From Nocardioides pantholopis (lineage in GTDB: Bacteria; Actinomycetota; Actinomycetes; Propionibacteriales; Nocardioidaceae), in the NCBI RefSeq assembly GCF_003710085.1, contig NZ_CP033324.1, forward strand, positions 806,001-870,000: a stretch of 64,000 nucleotides of DNA, read 5' to 3'. The position numbers and the translations under genes were made by a program. The stretch's first letter is position 1, and every line of letters begins with the position of its first letter. Positions 45,648 to 54,308 of the stretch are shown here, one piece after another. The notes beneath the pieces were generated by a model. That model saw nothing but the letters and a program-made list of their open reading frames with translations, did no database searches and had not been told where the DNA came from.

Positions 45648-45653
45648 TAGCCT
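45648..45653 (+). promoter_or_regulatory. -10 element of metB (leaderless layout)
   Basis: TAGCCT, six bases, then ATG at 45660; the msrA start lies 81 bases away on the other strand. Confidence 0.65.
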
Positions 45654-45659
45654 CGCGGG

Positions 45660-46823
45660 ATGAGCGAGCAGCAGCACGGCAGCAAGGCAGGCTTCGAGAC
45701 CCGGGCGATCCACGCGGGCTTCGAGCCGGACCCGACCACCGGCGCGGTGATCGCGCCGATCTACGCCACCTCCACCTACAAGCAGGACGGGGTCGGCGGG
45801 CTGCGCGGCGGCTACGAGTACAGCCGCTCGGCCAACCCGACCCGGACCGCCCTGGAGGGCGTCCTGGCGGCGCTGGAGGAGGGCGAGCGCGGCTTCGCGT
45901 TCGCCTCCGGCCTGGCGGCCGAGGACACCCTGGTCCGGGCGCTGTGCCGCCCCGGTGACCACGTGGTCCTCCCCGACGACGCGTACGGCGGCACCTACCG
46001 GCTCTTCGACAAGGTCCAGCGCAACTGGGGCCTGGCGCACAGCGCCGCTGCGGTCTCCGACGTCGACGCGGTCCGGGCCGCGGTCCGCCCCGGTGAGACC
46101 AAGCTGGTCTGGGTCGAGACCCCCACCAACCCGCTGCTCAACATCGGCGACATCGAGGCGCTGGCCGCGGTGGCCCACGACGCCGGCGCGCTGCTGGTCG
46201 TCGACAACACCTTCGCCTCGCCGTACCTCCAGCAGCCGCTGACCCTCGGCGCCGACGTCGTCGTCCACTCCACCACCAAGTACGCCGGAGGCCACTCCGA
46301 CGCCGTCGGCGGTGCGCTGGTGGTCCGGGACCTCGAGGTCGCCGAGCAGGTCGCGTTCCACCAGAACTCGATCGGCGCGGTCGCGGGTCCGTTCGACGCG
46401 TTCCTCACCCACCGCGGGCTGAAGACCCTCGGGGTGCGGATGGACCGGCACTGCGACAACGCCGAGCGGGTCGTGGAGTTCCTGGCCGCGCACCCCGCCG
46501 TCAGCGAGGTCATCTATCCCGGCCTGGAGTCGCACCCGGGCCACGCGGTGGCCGCCCGGCAGATGAAGCGCTTCGGCGGCATGGTCTCGTTCCGCTGCGC
46601 CGGCGGTGAGGAGGCGGCCCTGAAGGTCTGCGAGCGGGCCGAGGTCTTCACGCTGGCGGAGTCGCTGGGCGGCGTCGAGTCGCTGATCGAGCACCCGGGC
46701 CGGATGACCCACGCCAGCGTCGCCGGCACCGACCTGGAGGTCCCGGCCGACCTGGTCCGGCTCAGCGTCGGCATCGAGACCGCCGAGGACCTGCTCGCCG
46801 ACCTCGACCGCGCGCTGTCCTGA
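45660..46823 (+). CDS. metB: Cystathionine gamma-synthase (trans-sulfuration PLP enzyme)
   Basis: 387 residues. Cys/Met metabolism PLP family: GFETRAIHAGFEPDPTTGAVIAPIYATSTY, YEYSRSANPTR, and the PLP-lysine motif DVVVHSTTKYAGGHSD. Joins an O-activated homoserine and cysteine to give cystathionine; sequence alone does not exclude a cystathionine gamma-lyase. The C-terminal EVFTLAESLGGVESLIEHP supports this class. Placed as in M. tuberculosis (Rv1079), downstream of cbs and before greA; a one-base gap separates the next gene. Confidence 0.93.
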   Translation: MSEQQHGSKAGFETRAIHAGFEPDPTTGAVIAPIYATSTYKQDGVGGLRGGYEYSRSANPTRTALEGVLAALEEGERGFAFASGLAAEDTLVRALCRPGDHVVLPDDAYGGTYRLFDKVQRNWGLAHSAAAVSDVDAVRAAVRPGETKLVWVETPTNPLLNIGDIEALAAVAHDAGALLVVDNTFASPYLQQPLTLGADVVVHSTTKYAGGHSDAVGGALVVRDLEVAEQVAFHQNSIGAVAGPFDAFLTHRGLKTLGVRMDRHCDNAERVVEFLAAHPAVSEVIYPGLESHPGHAVAARQMKRFGGMVSFRCAGGEEAALKVCERAEVFTLAESLGGVESLIEHPGRMTHASVAGTDLEVPADLVRLSVGIETAEDLLADLDRALS

Positions 46824-46824
46824 G

Positions 46825-48243
46825 GTGACCGGCCGCGGCACCGCGCTGTGCGTCGACATCGGCTCGACGTTCACCAAGGCGCTGCTGGTCGACCTCGACC
46901 AGGGGCGGGTGGCCGCCTCGGCCAGCCACCCCACGACGGCCGGCACCGACGTCCTGGACGGGTACGACGCGTGCCGGGCCGAGCTGCTCGCCGCGGATCC
47001 CCGGGCCGCCGACGCCGAGGTGCTGGCCTGCTCCAGCGCCGGCGGCGGGCTGCGGATCGCGGTGGTGGGCAACGAGGAGCTGGTCACGGCCGAGGCCGGC
47101 CGCCGGGTGGCCCTCTCCAGCGGCGGCCGGGTCGTCGAGGTCCTGGCCGCGGCGGGTCGTGTGCCTGGGGACGCGTGGGAGCGCGTCGTGGGGCACACGA
47201 CCCCGCAGCGCGGGGGTGGGGGCGGCGGTGGGGCCGACCTGGTGCTGCTCACCGGCGGCACCGACGGCGGCAACCGCGCGGTGCTCGTGCAGGCCGCCCG
47301 GGACCTGGTCGCCGCCGGCTGGCGCGGCCCGGTGGTGGTGGCGGGCAACGTCGAGGCGCGCGAGGAGGTGGCGGCGGTCCTGGCCGGCGTACCGCACGTG
47401 CTGGCGGACAACGTCGTCCCCCGGATCGGCGAGCTCGCGCCGCAGTCGGCCCGGGCGGCCGTCCGCGAGCTGTTCCTGGCCCACGTCATCGGCGGCAAGG
47501 GGCTCAGCAGCCGTCCGGAGCTCACCGAGATGGTCCGCGGAGCGACGCCGGACGTCGTCCTGACCGGCGTGGAGCTGCTGGCCCGGGGCCTGGGCGGCCG
47601 GCACCCGGGCGCGGGCGACGTCGCGGTGGTCGACGTCGGCGGCGCCACCACCGACGTGCACTCGGTGCTGGCCCCCGATCCCGAGGGCGGGCAGTCGCGG
47701 GAGGTGGTCGCCGCGGCGCCGGTCTCGCGCACCGTCGAGGGCGACCTCGGCATGCGCTGGTCCGCACCGGCGACGGTCGCGGCCGCCGGCCTCGAGGAGT
47801 ACGCCGCGGCCGCGGCCCGGCGGGCCGCGGATCCCGCGTTCCTCCCCGACGGCGCCGCCGAGGGGGACGTCGACGAGGCGATCGCCCGGGCGGCGGCGGG
47901 GCTGGCCCTGCGCCGCCACGCCGGGCGCGCCCGGGTGGTGGTCGGCCCGGACGGGCGGGTGGTGGAGCGCACCGGCACCGACCTGCGGGAGGTCGACCTG
48001 CTGGTCGGCTCCGGCGGCGTCCTGCGCCACGGCCGCCCCGGCGTGGCGCAGCGGGTCCTCGGTCGGCTGGAGGAGGACGCGGCGGCGGGCTGGCAGCTGC
48101 CGCGCGCCGCCCGGGTCGTGGTCGACCGGGACTACGTGCTGGCCGCCGCGGGGCTGCTGGCCGCGGACCATCCGGAGGCGGCCTACCGGCTCCTGGCAGG
48201 CATGACAGGCACGACAGGCATGCTGGAGGGGGCCGGCGGATAA
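46825..48243 (+). CDS. MutL/GlmL-family ASKHA ATPase, orphan
   Basis: 472 residues, GTG start. Actin-like ATPase signatures: phosphate-1 CVDIGSTFTKALLVD, LACSSAGGGLRIAVVGNE, LLTGGTDGGN, and a second VVDVGGATTDVHSV with LVGSGGVLRH near the end. This is the glutamate-mutase MutL (GlmL) family, thought to keep coenzyme-B12 mutases or aminomutases active. No mutase subunits are in the window, so its client is unknown. A run of seven glycines (about residue 131) is a low-complexity insertion. Confidence 0.88.
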   Translation: MTGRGTALCVDIGSTFTKALLVDLDQGRVAASASHPTTAGTDVLDGYDACRAELLAADPRAADAEVLACSSAGGGLRIAVVGNEELVTAEAGRRVALSSGGRVVEVLAAAGRVPGDAWERVVGHTTPQRGGGGGGGADLVLLTGGTDGGNRAVLVQAARDLVAAGWRGPVVVAGNVEAREEVAAVLAGVPHVLADNVVPRIGELAPQSARAAVRELFLAHVIGGKGLSSRPELTEMVRGATPDVVLTGVELLARGLGGRHPGAGDVAVVDVGGATTDVHSVLAPDPEGGQSREVVAAAPVSRTVEGDLGMRWSAPATVAAAGLEEYAAAAARRAADPAFLPDGAAEGDVDEAIARAAAGLALRRHAGRARVVVGPDGRVVERTGTDLREVDLLVGSGGVLRHGRPGVAQRVLGRLEEDAAAGWQLPRAARVVVDRDYVLAAAGLLAADHPEAAYRLLAGMTGTTGMLEGAGG

Positions 48244-48246
48244 CCT
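48241..48246 (+). promoter_or_regulatory. -10 element on a stop codon, AI-2E gene (leaderless layout)
   Basis: TAACCT, six bases, then GTG at 48253. The TAA is the stop of the MutL gene. The alternative GTG at 48247 would directly abut the element, so 48253 is preferred. Confidence 0.5.
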
Positions 48247-48252
48247 GTGGCA

Positions 48253-49635
48253 GTGACCGACGTGGACGACGCCCAGGGTGATCATGGACCTCGTCGGAGG
48301 CTGCGAATCTCGGCCCCGCCGCTCTCCCGCGAGGAGGAGACCATCGCCCGCCGGCTGGCCCATCAGTGGTCGCAGCTGCGCGACGAGCGGCGTCAGGAGC
48401 CGACCCCGGTGGCCATCGTCGGCGGCCGGTCGAACTTCAGCCGCGCGCAGGTGCCGTGGGGTCTCGACCTCGCAGCCGCCTGGTCGTGGCGCCTGCTGGT
48501 GGTCTGCGGCGCCGGCTACGTGCTGCTGTGGCTGCTGGCGAAGTTCGCGGTCGTGACCGTGCCGCTCGCGATCGCGCTGCTCCTGGCCGCGCTGGCCACC
48601 CCCGCGGTCCGCGGGCTGCGACGCGCGGGCATCCCGCACGGGATGAGCGCGTTCGTCGTGGAGATCGCCGCGATCGGGCTGATGGTGCTGATGGTCACCT
48701 TCGTGAGCCAGCAGGTGGCCGAGGAGTCCTCAAAGCTCGCCGACCAGGTGGTCAAGGGGCTCGACGAGATCCGGGTCTGGCTGCGCGAGGGGCCGCTGAA
48801 CGCCAGCGAGTCCCAGATCAACAGCTACATCGGCCAGGTCCAGCAGGCCATCTCCACCTGGTCCAAGAACGGCGGCGCCTACAGCCAGGTGACCGAGCTG
48901 GGCACGGCCCTGACGCACGTGGTGACCGGGCTGTTCATCGTGCTGTTCTCCACCTACTTCTTCCTCGCCGACGGCGCCCGGATCTGGGCCTTCTTCGTCC
49001 GGATCGCGCCGCGGGCCGCGCGGGAGCGCGTCGACAGCTCCGGCCGGGTCGCCTGGGTCTCGCTGACCCAGTTCGTCCGGGCGACGGTGCTGGTCGCGCT
49101 GGTCGACGCGATCGGGATCGCGGTCTGGGCCGCGGTCCTGGGCGTCCCGCTGGTCCTCGCCATCGGCGTCCTGGTCTTCATCGGCGCGTTCGTGCCGATG
49201 GTCGGCGCCACGGTGGCCGGCGCGGTCGCGGTGCTGGTCGCCCTGGTCGACCAGGGCCCCTGGACCGCGCTGCTGATGCTGGTCGGCGTGATCGTGGTCC
49301 AGCAGGTCGAGGGGCACGTGCTGCAGCCGTTCCTGATGGGCCGCTTCGTCTCGGTGCACCCGCTCGCGGTGCTGGTCGCCATCGCCTGCGGCGTCATCGT
49401 CGCGGGCGTGGCCGGAGCCCTGGTCGCCGTACCGCTGGTGGCCGCCGGCAACGCGGTGGTCATGCACCTCGCGAGCCGGGCCGACCCCGGTGACGACCCG
49501 GCCGAGGAGCTCGCGGGGGACTACGCCCGCGACGGCACCCGCCCCGAGCCCGTGCACGACCCGGACCGGCCGGCCCTGGCCGACGAGCCGCGCAGCCCCG
49601 CCGAGACCGCGGAGGACCCCGAGGAGGGCCGGTGA
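48253..49635 (+). CDS. AI-2E (TqsA-like) family membrane protein
   Basis: 460 residues from 48253; 462 if the GTG at 48247 is used. A cytoplasmic N-terminus of about 75 residues, then about eight helices in the layout of the AI-2 exporter / Na+-H+ antiporter family: paired helices (about 78-120), a hinge region with LKDEI-like helices (about 155-215) and the C-terminal block with FVPMVGATVAGAVAVLVALVD and QQVEGHVLQPFLMGRFVSVHPLAVLVAIACG. The Asp/Glu/Pro-rich tail (about 405-460) is unusually long. Transport substrate unknown. Overlaps ilvA by GTGA. Confidence 0.9.
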   Translation: MTDVDDAQGDHGPRRRLRISAPPLSREEETIARRLAHQWSQLRDERRQEPTPVAIVGGRSNFSRAQVPWGLDLAAAWSWRLLVVCGAGYVLLWLLAKFAVVTVPLAIALLLAALATPAVRGLRRAGIPHGMSAFVVEIAAIGLMVLMVTFVSQQVAEESSKLADQVVKGLDEIRVWLREGPLNASESQINSYIGQVQQAISTWSKNGGAYSQVTELGTALTHVVTGLFIVLFSTYFFLADGARIWAFFVRIAPRAARERVDSSGRVAWVSLTQFVRATVLVALVDAIGIAVWAAVLGVPLVLAIGVLVFIGAFVPMVGATVAGAVAVLVALVDQGPWTALLMLVGVIVVQQVEGHVLQPFLMGRFVSVHPLAVLVAIACGVIVAGVAGALVAVPLVAAGNAVVMHLASRADPGDDPAEELAGDYARDGTRPEPVHDPDRPALADEPRSPAETAEDPEEGR

Positions 49636-50861
49636 GCCCCGCGGTGACCCTGGCCGACGTGCGCGCCGCGCGCGAGCTGCTGGCGGGCGTCTCGATCACG
49701 ACGCCGATGGAGGAGTCCCGCTGGCTCTCGGCGCTGGTCGGCGGCCCGGTGCTCCTGAAGTGCGAGAACCTCCAGCGCACCGGCTCGTTCAAGGCGCGCG
49801 GCGCCTACGTGCGCATCGCCCGGCTCTCCGAGGCCGAGCGGGCCCGCGGCGTCGTCGCCGCCTCGGCCGGCAACCACGCCCAGGGCGTCGCGCTCGCCGC
49901 GCAGCAGCTCGGCGCCCGGGCGACGGTGTTCATGCCGGAGGGCGCGCCGATCCCGAAGGAGAACGCCACTCGCGGGTACGGCGCCGAGGTGGTCTTCGCC
50001 GGCCGCTACCTGGAGGACGCGCTGGTGGCGGCCGCCCGGTTCGCCGCGGAGACCGGCGCGGTGCTGATCCATCCCTTCGACCACGCCGACGTCGTCGCCG
50101 GGCAGGGCACGGTGGGCCTGGAGATCCTCGAGCAGGCACCCGAGGCGGCCACGGTGCTGGTGCCCACGGGCGGCGGCGGGCTGCTGGCCGGCGTCGCGAT
50201 CGCGGTCAAGGAGGCCCGCCCCGACATCCGGATCGTCGGGGTGCAGGCGGCCGGGGCCGCGGCCTTCCCGGGCTCGCTGGAGCGCGGTGCGCCGACGGCG
50301 CTGACGGCGATGGCCACGATGGCCGACGGGATCGCCGTCGGGCTGCCGGGCGAGCTCACCTTCGCCGCCGTTCGCGACCACGTCGACGAGGTAGTCACGG
50401 TCTCGGAGGACCAGCTCTCGCGGGCCCTGCTGGCGCTGCTGGAGCGCGCCAAGATGGTGGTCGAACCGGCCGGTGCGGCCGCGGTCGCGGCGCTGATGGA
50501 CCGGTCCCGGGAGTTCGCGACCCCGGCGGTCGCTGTCCTCTCCGGCGGCAACATCGACCCGCTGCTGCTCGGCAAGGTGATCCGCCACGGCATGTCCGCG
50601 GCGGGCCGCTACCTGAACCTGCAGGTCACGATCCCCGACACCCCCGGCGGCCTGGCCCGCCTGCTCGGCGAGGTCAGCGAGCAGGGCGCGAACGTCCTGG
50701 AGGTCGTCCACGAGCGGATCTCGCCGACCCTGCACCTCGACGAGGTCGAGGTGCACCTCCAGCTCGAGACGCGCGGAGCCCCGCACGCGGAGCTGTTGCT
50801 GGCTCGGCTCCGTGCGCGGGGCTACCGGGTGGTGCAGCCGGGCGGGGGCCCGGTCGGGTGA
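49632..50861 (+). CDS. ilvA: Threonine ammonia-lyase
   Basis: 409 residues, GTG start. Fold-type II PLP enzyme: PLP-Lys in LQRTGSFKARGAYVR, SAGNHAQGVALAAQQLG, and phosphate-binding GGGGLLAGVA. The C-terminal ACT-like domain (about 325-409; YLNLQVTIPDTPGGLARLLGEVSEQGANVLEVVHER) is allosteric. Deaminates threonine to 2-oxobutanoate, a step toward isoleucine; the catabolic TdcB form lacks or differs in the ACT part, so the biosynthetic role is favoured but not certain. Convergent with greA, four bases apart. Confidence 0.92.
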   Translation: MSPAVTLADVRAARELLAGVSITTPMEESRWLSALVGGPVLLKCENLQRTGSFKARGAYVRIARLSEAERARGVVAASAGNHAQGVALAAQQLGARATVFMPEGAPIPKENATRGYGAEVVFAGRYLEDALVAAARFAAETGAVLIHPFDHADVVAGQGTVGLEILEQAPEAATVLVPTGGGGLLAGVAIAVKEARPDIRIVGVQAAGAAAFPGSLERGAPTALTAMATMADGIAVGLPGELTFAAVRDHVDEVVTVSEDQLSRALLALLERAKMVVEPAGAAAVAALMDRSREFATPAVAVLSGGNIDPLLLGKVIRHGMSAAGRYLNLQVTIPDTPGGLARLLGEVSEQGANVLEVVHERISPTLHLDEVEVHLQLETRGAPHAELLLARLRARGYRVVQPGGGPVG

Positions 50862-50865
50862 CTGC

Positions 50866-51369
50866 TCAGCCGCTGTAGGGCACCGCGTCGACGATGACGA
50901 CCTCGAGCTGCTTGCCGTTGGGCGCCTCGTAGCTGACGGTCTCGCCCTTGTTGCGGCCGTTGATGGCCGAGCCCAGCGGCGACTGCGGGGAGTAGACGGT
51001 CAGGCCCTCGGGCTCGATCTCGCGGGCGCCGAGGAGGAACGTCTCGACCTCGTCGTCGCTGTCGCCGACGAACTTGTAGGTCACGACCATGCCCGGCTCG
51101 ACGACCCCGTCGTTCGGCGGGGTCTCGCCGACCTCGGCGCGGCGGAGCATGTCCTCGAGCTGCCGGATCCGGCCCTCGACACGGCCCTGCTCCTCGCGGG
51201 CGGCGTGGTAGCCGCCGTTCTCCTTCAGGTCGCCCTCGTCGCGCGCGGCGCTGATCTCCTCGACCACCCGCTGACGGGTCGGGCCCTTGAGCTCCTCGAG
51301 CTCCTTGTGGAGCTTGTCGTAGGCGTCCTGGGTCAGCCAGATGGTGCCCTGCTCGGTCGACTGCGTCAT
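50866..51369 (-). CDS. greA: Transcription elongation factor GreA
   Basis: 167 residues from the ATG giving MTQSTEQGTIWLTQDAYDKL, preceded by AGGAG. N-terminal coiled coil (about 12-80; LHKELEELKGPTRQRVVEEISAARDEGDLKENGGYHAAREEQGRVEGRIRQLEDML) with the acidic D-L-K-E-N tip, and a C-terminal FKBP-like globular part with SPQSPLGSAINGRNKGETVSYEAPNGKQLEVVI. Restarts back-tracked RNA polymerase by stimulating transcript cleavage. Sits as in M. tuberculosis (Rv1080c), beside the DUF4307 gene. Confidence 0.97.
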   Translation of the reverse strand: MTQSTEQGTIWLTQDAYDKLHKELEELKGPTRQRVVEEISAARDEGDLKENGGYHAAREEQGRVEGRIRQLEDMLRRAEVGETPPNDGVVEPGMVVTYKFVGDSDDEVETFLLGAREIEPEGLTVYSPQSPLGSAINGRNKGETVSYEAPNGKQLEVVIVDAVPYSG

Positions 51370-51518
51370 GGATACTCCTGCGTTGTTGCTCGGGATGCGG
51401 GCGTTCCGCACCAGATGCACCGGGGACCGTCTCGTTCGGGCGGCCGGAGAGTGTGGCCGTACGCCGAATCGCGCGGGGCCCCTTCTCGTGACGGCCCAGC
51501 GGGTCGGTCAGAACGTCC

Positions 51519-51524
51519 AGCCTA
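51519..51524 (-). promoter_or_regulatory. Possible -10 element of greA
   Basis: TAGGCT on the minus strand, giving a leader of about 140 bases before the AGGAG site and the ATG. No clear -35; the long leader is the main uncertainty. Confidence 0.35.
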
Positions 51525-51569
51525 ACAAGTCACGTCAATCTCGGCGCGCGACGCGGGCCGGGGGAGCGC

Positions 51570-51974
51570 TCAGCTGGGGCGGGGCTGGCCCTCGGCGGTG
51601 CAGCCGACCAGCTCGATCGAGGTGGCCCGGCGCTCGGTGCGGACCTGCTCGACCAGGGTGTCGTCCCCGGGGGCCGCGGTGAACGAGTGCTCCCCGACGG
51701 TGACGTGGTCGTCGGCGAAGGCGCGCAGCAGGCACTGCACGTCCTCGGCGTCCTCGCGGACCCGGACCTGCACCCGCGCGGTGGCGGTGTGCTCGTCGAC
51801 GACGTCGAAGGCGATCATCTCGGAGTCGACGGGCGGCTCGGCGTGCGAGGTCATCGCCCAGACCACCCAGCCGAGTGCGGCCACGATCACGACCACCGAT
51901 ACCGCCCACGTCGCGCGGCGTCGCCACGGCGCCGGAGAGCCGTAGCGCTGCTGGAGGGTGTCCTGCGAGGTCAC
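51570..51974 (-). CDS. DUF4307 family membrane protein
   Basis: 134 residues; GTG at 51974 has GGAGG eight bases upstream. N-terminal polar region with QQRYGSPAPWRRR, one membrane helix (TWAVSVVVIVAALGWVVWAMTS), then an outer beta-rich domain that has EMIAFDVVDEHTATARVQVRVREDAEDVQCLLRAF and a late VGCTAE. Family signature matches DUF4307; function unknown. The equivalent of Rv1081c, next to mca in actinobacteria, and divergent from it. Confidence 0.9.
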   Translation of the reverse strand: MTSQDTLQQRYGSPAPWRRRATWAVSVVVIVAALGWVVWAMTSHAEPPVDSEMIAFDVVDEHTATARVQVRVREDAEDVQCLLRAFADDHVTVGEHSFTAAPGDDTLVEQVRTERRATSIELVGCTAEGQPRPS

Positions 51975-52005
51975 CTCGCCATCCTCCCACTCCGGGCCCA
52001 CGCCC

Positions 52006-52011
52006 TAGACT
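52006..52011 (+). promoter_or_regulatory. -10 element of mca (leaderless layout)
   Basis: TAGACT, seven bases, then ATG at 52019. Confidence 0.65.
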
Positions 52012-52018
52012 CCACCCC

Positions 52019-52912
52019 ATGTCGCAGCACCCCTCCGGGCCCCGTGCCGGGTTCCGCCTGATGCACGTGCACGCCCACCCCGACGACGAGTCCAGCAAGG
52101 GGGCCGCCTCGACGGCTCGCTACGTCGCCGAGGGGGTCGACGTGCACGTCGTCACCTGCACCGGCGGGGAGCGGGGCTCGATCCTCAACCCGAAGATGGA
52201 CCGTCCCGACATCCTCGAGAACATCAGCGAGATCCGGCGCCAGGAGATGGAGCGGGCCCGCGACATCCTCGGCATCACCCAGGACTGGCTCGGCTTCGTG
52301 GACTCCGGCTGGCCGGAGGGCGACCCGCTGCCGCCGCTCCCGGAGGGCTGCTTCGCCCAGGCGCCGCTGGAGGAGGCCGCGGCTCCGCTGGTGCGGCTGA
52401 TCCGGCAGTTCCGGCCGCACGTCCTGACCACCTACGACGAGCGCGGCGGCTACCCGCACCCCGACCACATCAAGTGTCACGAGATCTCGGTCGAGGCGTT
52501 CCACGCCGCCGCCGACCCCGAGCGCTACCCCGAGCTGGGGCAGCCGTGGCAGGCGCAGAAGCTCTACTATCACCACTCCTTCAACCGCCCCAAGACCCTC
52601 GCGCTGCACCAGGCGATGCTCGACCACGGACTGGAGTCGCCCTACGCCGAGCGCCTGGAGAAGTGGGAGCCCGAGCCCGAGTGGGACGCCCGGATCACCA
52701 CCCGGGTGCCGTGCGGGGAGTACTTCGGCGTGCGCGACCAGGCGCTGCTGGCGCACGCGACGCAGATCGACCCGGACGGGTCCTGGTTCGCGATCCCGCG
52801 CGAGCTGCAGGAGAAGGTCTGGCCGACCGAGGACTACGAGCTCGTGGTGAGCCACGTCCCCTCCCAGGTCCCGGAGGACGACCTGTTCGCCGGCATCGTC
52901 GACCCCGCCTGA
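52019..52912 (+). CDS. mca: Mycothiol S-conjugate amidase
   Basis: 297 residues. PIG-L/LmbE metal-dependent deacetylase fold: MHVHAHPDDESSKGAAS with zinc ligands in AHPDDE, TCTGGERG, the DYGW-like helices and YDERGGYPHPDHIKCHEIS with the second His ligand. Cleaves the amide of mycothiol-toxin conjugates to release a mercapturic acid that is exported. The long mid-region (KLYYHHSFNRPKTLALHQAM, PCGEYFGVRDQALLAHATQIDPDGSWF) distinguishes Mca from MshB deacetylase. A marker that this organism makes mycothiol. Confidence 0.96.
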   Translation: MSQHPSGPRAGFRLMHVHAHPDDESSKGAASTARYVAEGVDVHVVTCTGGERGSILNPKMDRPDILENISEIRRQEMERARDILGITQDWLGFVDSGWPEGDPLPPLPEGCFAQAPLEEAAAPLVRLIRQFRPHVLTTYDERGGYPHPDHIKCHEISVEAFHAAADPERYPELGQPWQAQKLYYHHSFNRPKTLALHQAMLDHGLESPYAERLEKWEPEPEWDARITTRVPCGEYFGVRDQALLAHATQIDPDGSWFAIPRELQEKVWPTEDYELVVSHVPSQVPEDDLFAGIVDPA

Positions 52913-52925
52913 GAGACTGGGGGAC

Positions 52926-53228
52926 ATGCAGCTCTACGCCGTCGTCGTTCACGAGGTCCTGCCGCTCCTGGTCGCGGCGACCGATGAGGCTCCTGAGCCC
53001 GAGGACGTGAAGGCCGGCTGGACCGGGTTCGGGGTGTTCCTCGGCCTCTGCGTGGCCCTGGCGTTCCTGGGCTGGGCGCTCACCAAGCAGCTGCGCCGCA
53101 CCGAGCGCAACCGCGACGCCGGCGTCTTCGGCCCGGTCGAGAACGGACCCGCCGAGACTCCCGTGGAGATCACCGAGGAGCAGGCCGCCGACGAGGGGCA
53201 CCGCCCGGACGACCCGGCGCCACGCTGA
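52926..53228 (+). CDS. Small single-pass membrane protein, Rv1083-like
   Basis: 100 residues, ATG 13 bases after mca. A short hydrophobic start (MQLYAVVVHEVLPLLVAAT), an acidic EAPEPEDVKAGW segment, one main membrane helix (FGVFLGLCVALAFLGWALT, about 37-56), then a charged cytoplasmic tail with KQLRRTERNRDAGVF. The place and shape match the unnamed small gene after mca in M. tuberculosis (Rv1083). Function unknown. Confidence 0.82.
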   Translation: MQLYAVVVHEVLPLLVAATDEAPEPEDVKAGWTGFGVFLGLCVALAFLGWALTKQLRRTERNRDAGVFGPVENGPAETPVEITEEQAADEGHRPDDPAPR

Positions 53229-53282
53229 TCCTGGGCTGACCCTGGGCCGACCTCCGGCTGACCTGCGGGTCCTCGGTTCCGG

Positions 53283-53660
53283 TCAGGCGCCGGGCTCCTG
53301 CGCCTCCTGCTCGGCGAGCTGACGGCGCACGTCGCTCATGTCCAGGCTGCGCACGCCCTCGATCAGCTGGTCCAGGGCGGGCGCCGGCAGCGCGCCGGCC
53401 TGGGAGAACACCAGGATGCCCTCGCGGAACGCCATCAGCGTGGGGATCGACTGGATGCCGGCGGCGGCCGAGAGCTGCTGCTCGGCCTCGGTGTCGACGG
53501 ACCCGAAGGTGATGTCCGGGTTCTGCTCCGAGGCCGCCTCATAGGTCGGCGCGAACTGCCGGCACGGCCCGCACCAGCCCGCCCAGAAGTCGACCAGCAG
53601 GATGTCGTCCCCCTCGACGTGGGACACGAAGTTCTCACCGGTCAGCTCGATGGTCGCCAT
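53283..53660 (-). CDS. Thioredoxin-family protein
   Basis: 125 residues from ATG 53660 (MATIELTGENFVSHVEG). Thioredoxin fold with active site WAGWCGPCRQFAP, cis-proline loop IPTLMAFREG, and a short helical tail of about 25 residues after the fold (SLDMSDVRRQLAEQEAQEPGA). A general disulfide reductant or electron carrier in the cytoplasm; the tail makes it longer than TrxA. Its relation to mca mirrors Rv1084 in place only loosely, since that protein is larger. Confidence 0.93.
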   Translation of the reverse strand: MATIELTGENFVSHVEGDDILLVDFWAGWCGPCRQFAPTYEAASEQNPDITFGSVDTEAEQQLSAAAGIQSIPTLMAFREGILVFSQAGALPAPALDQLIEGVRSLDMSDVRRQLAEQEAQEPGA

Positions 53661-53666
53661 GGCTCC

Positions 53667-53672
53667 ACGGTA
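53667..53672 (-). promoter_or_regulatory. -10 element of the thioredoxin gene (leaderless layout)
   Basis: On the minus strand TACCGT, six bases, then ATG at 53660. Confidence 0.55.
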
Positions 53673-53743
53673 CGACCCGGGCGCACCCCGGCCCAGGCGC
53701 CCGTGGCGTGCGGGGCCGAGCCGCACCGTGCGAGGCTGTCGCC

Positions 53744-54289
53744 GTGGAGACCGCGACGCGCAGCTACCTGGTCACCGGCGGCGTCCGCTCGGGCAAGTCC
53801 ACGCACGCCGAGCGGCTGCTGCGCGACCACCCGGCGGTCACGTACGTCGCCCCCGGGCCGGTGCCGGACCCGGCCGCCGACCCGGACTGGGCGGCCCGGA
53901 TCGCGCACCACCGCGCGCGCCGCCCGGCCGGCTGGCGCACCGTCGAGACCGGCGACGTGGCCGGCGCCGTGGCGGCGGCCGACGGGGCCGTGCTGGTCGA
54001 CTGCCTCGGCACCTGGCTGACCGCGCAGATCGACGCCGCGAACGCCTGGGACGCCGCGGCGGACGAGATCCATGCGCTGGTCCTGGGCCACCTCGACGCG
54101 CTCATCCCGGCGCTGGCGGCCGCCGCCGGGCCCACGGTGCTGGTCACCAACGAGGTCGGGCTCGGCGTGGTCCCCGAGCACCGCTCCGGCCGGCTCTTCC
54201 GCGACCTCCTCGGAATCGTCAACCAGCGGGTCGCGGCCGGGTGCGACGAGGTCCACCTCGTCGTCGCCGGCCGGGTGCTGGTGCTCTGA
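53744..54289 (+). CDS. cobU: Adenosylcobinamide kinase / guanylyltransferase
   Basis: 181 residues, GTG start. P-loop VTGGVRSGKSTHAE near the N-terminus, the guanylylated-His region HHRARRPAGWRTVE, VDCLGTWL and the C-terminal NEVGLGVVPEHRSGRLFRDLLGIVNQRVA. Catalyses phosphorylation and then GMP transfer to adenosylcobinamide, giving AdoCbi-GDP in the last part of cobalamin assembly. No other cob gene is nearby, so the pathway is dispersed; the orphan MutL gene 6 kb upstream belongs to a family linked to B12 mutases. Confidence 0.94.
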   Translation: METATRSYLVTGGVRSGKSTHAERLLRDHPAVTYVAPGPVPDPAADPDWAARIAHHRARRPAGWRTVETGDVAGAVAAADGAVLVDCLGTWLTAQIDAANAWDAAADEIHALVLGHLDALIPALAAAAGPTVLVTNEVGLGVVPEHRSGRLFRDLLGIVNQRVAAGCDEVHLVVAGRVLVL

Positions 54290-54308
54290 GGGCGCGCCGA
54301 GGCGGGGC

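Noticed and set aside
44922-47978. A 1018-residue minus-strand frame extending msrA
   Set aside because: Beyond GTG 45578 it is antisense to metB and the MutL gene with no domain character.
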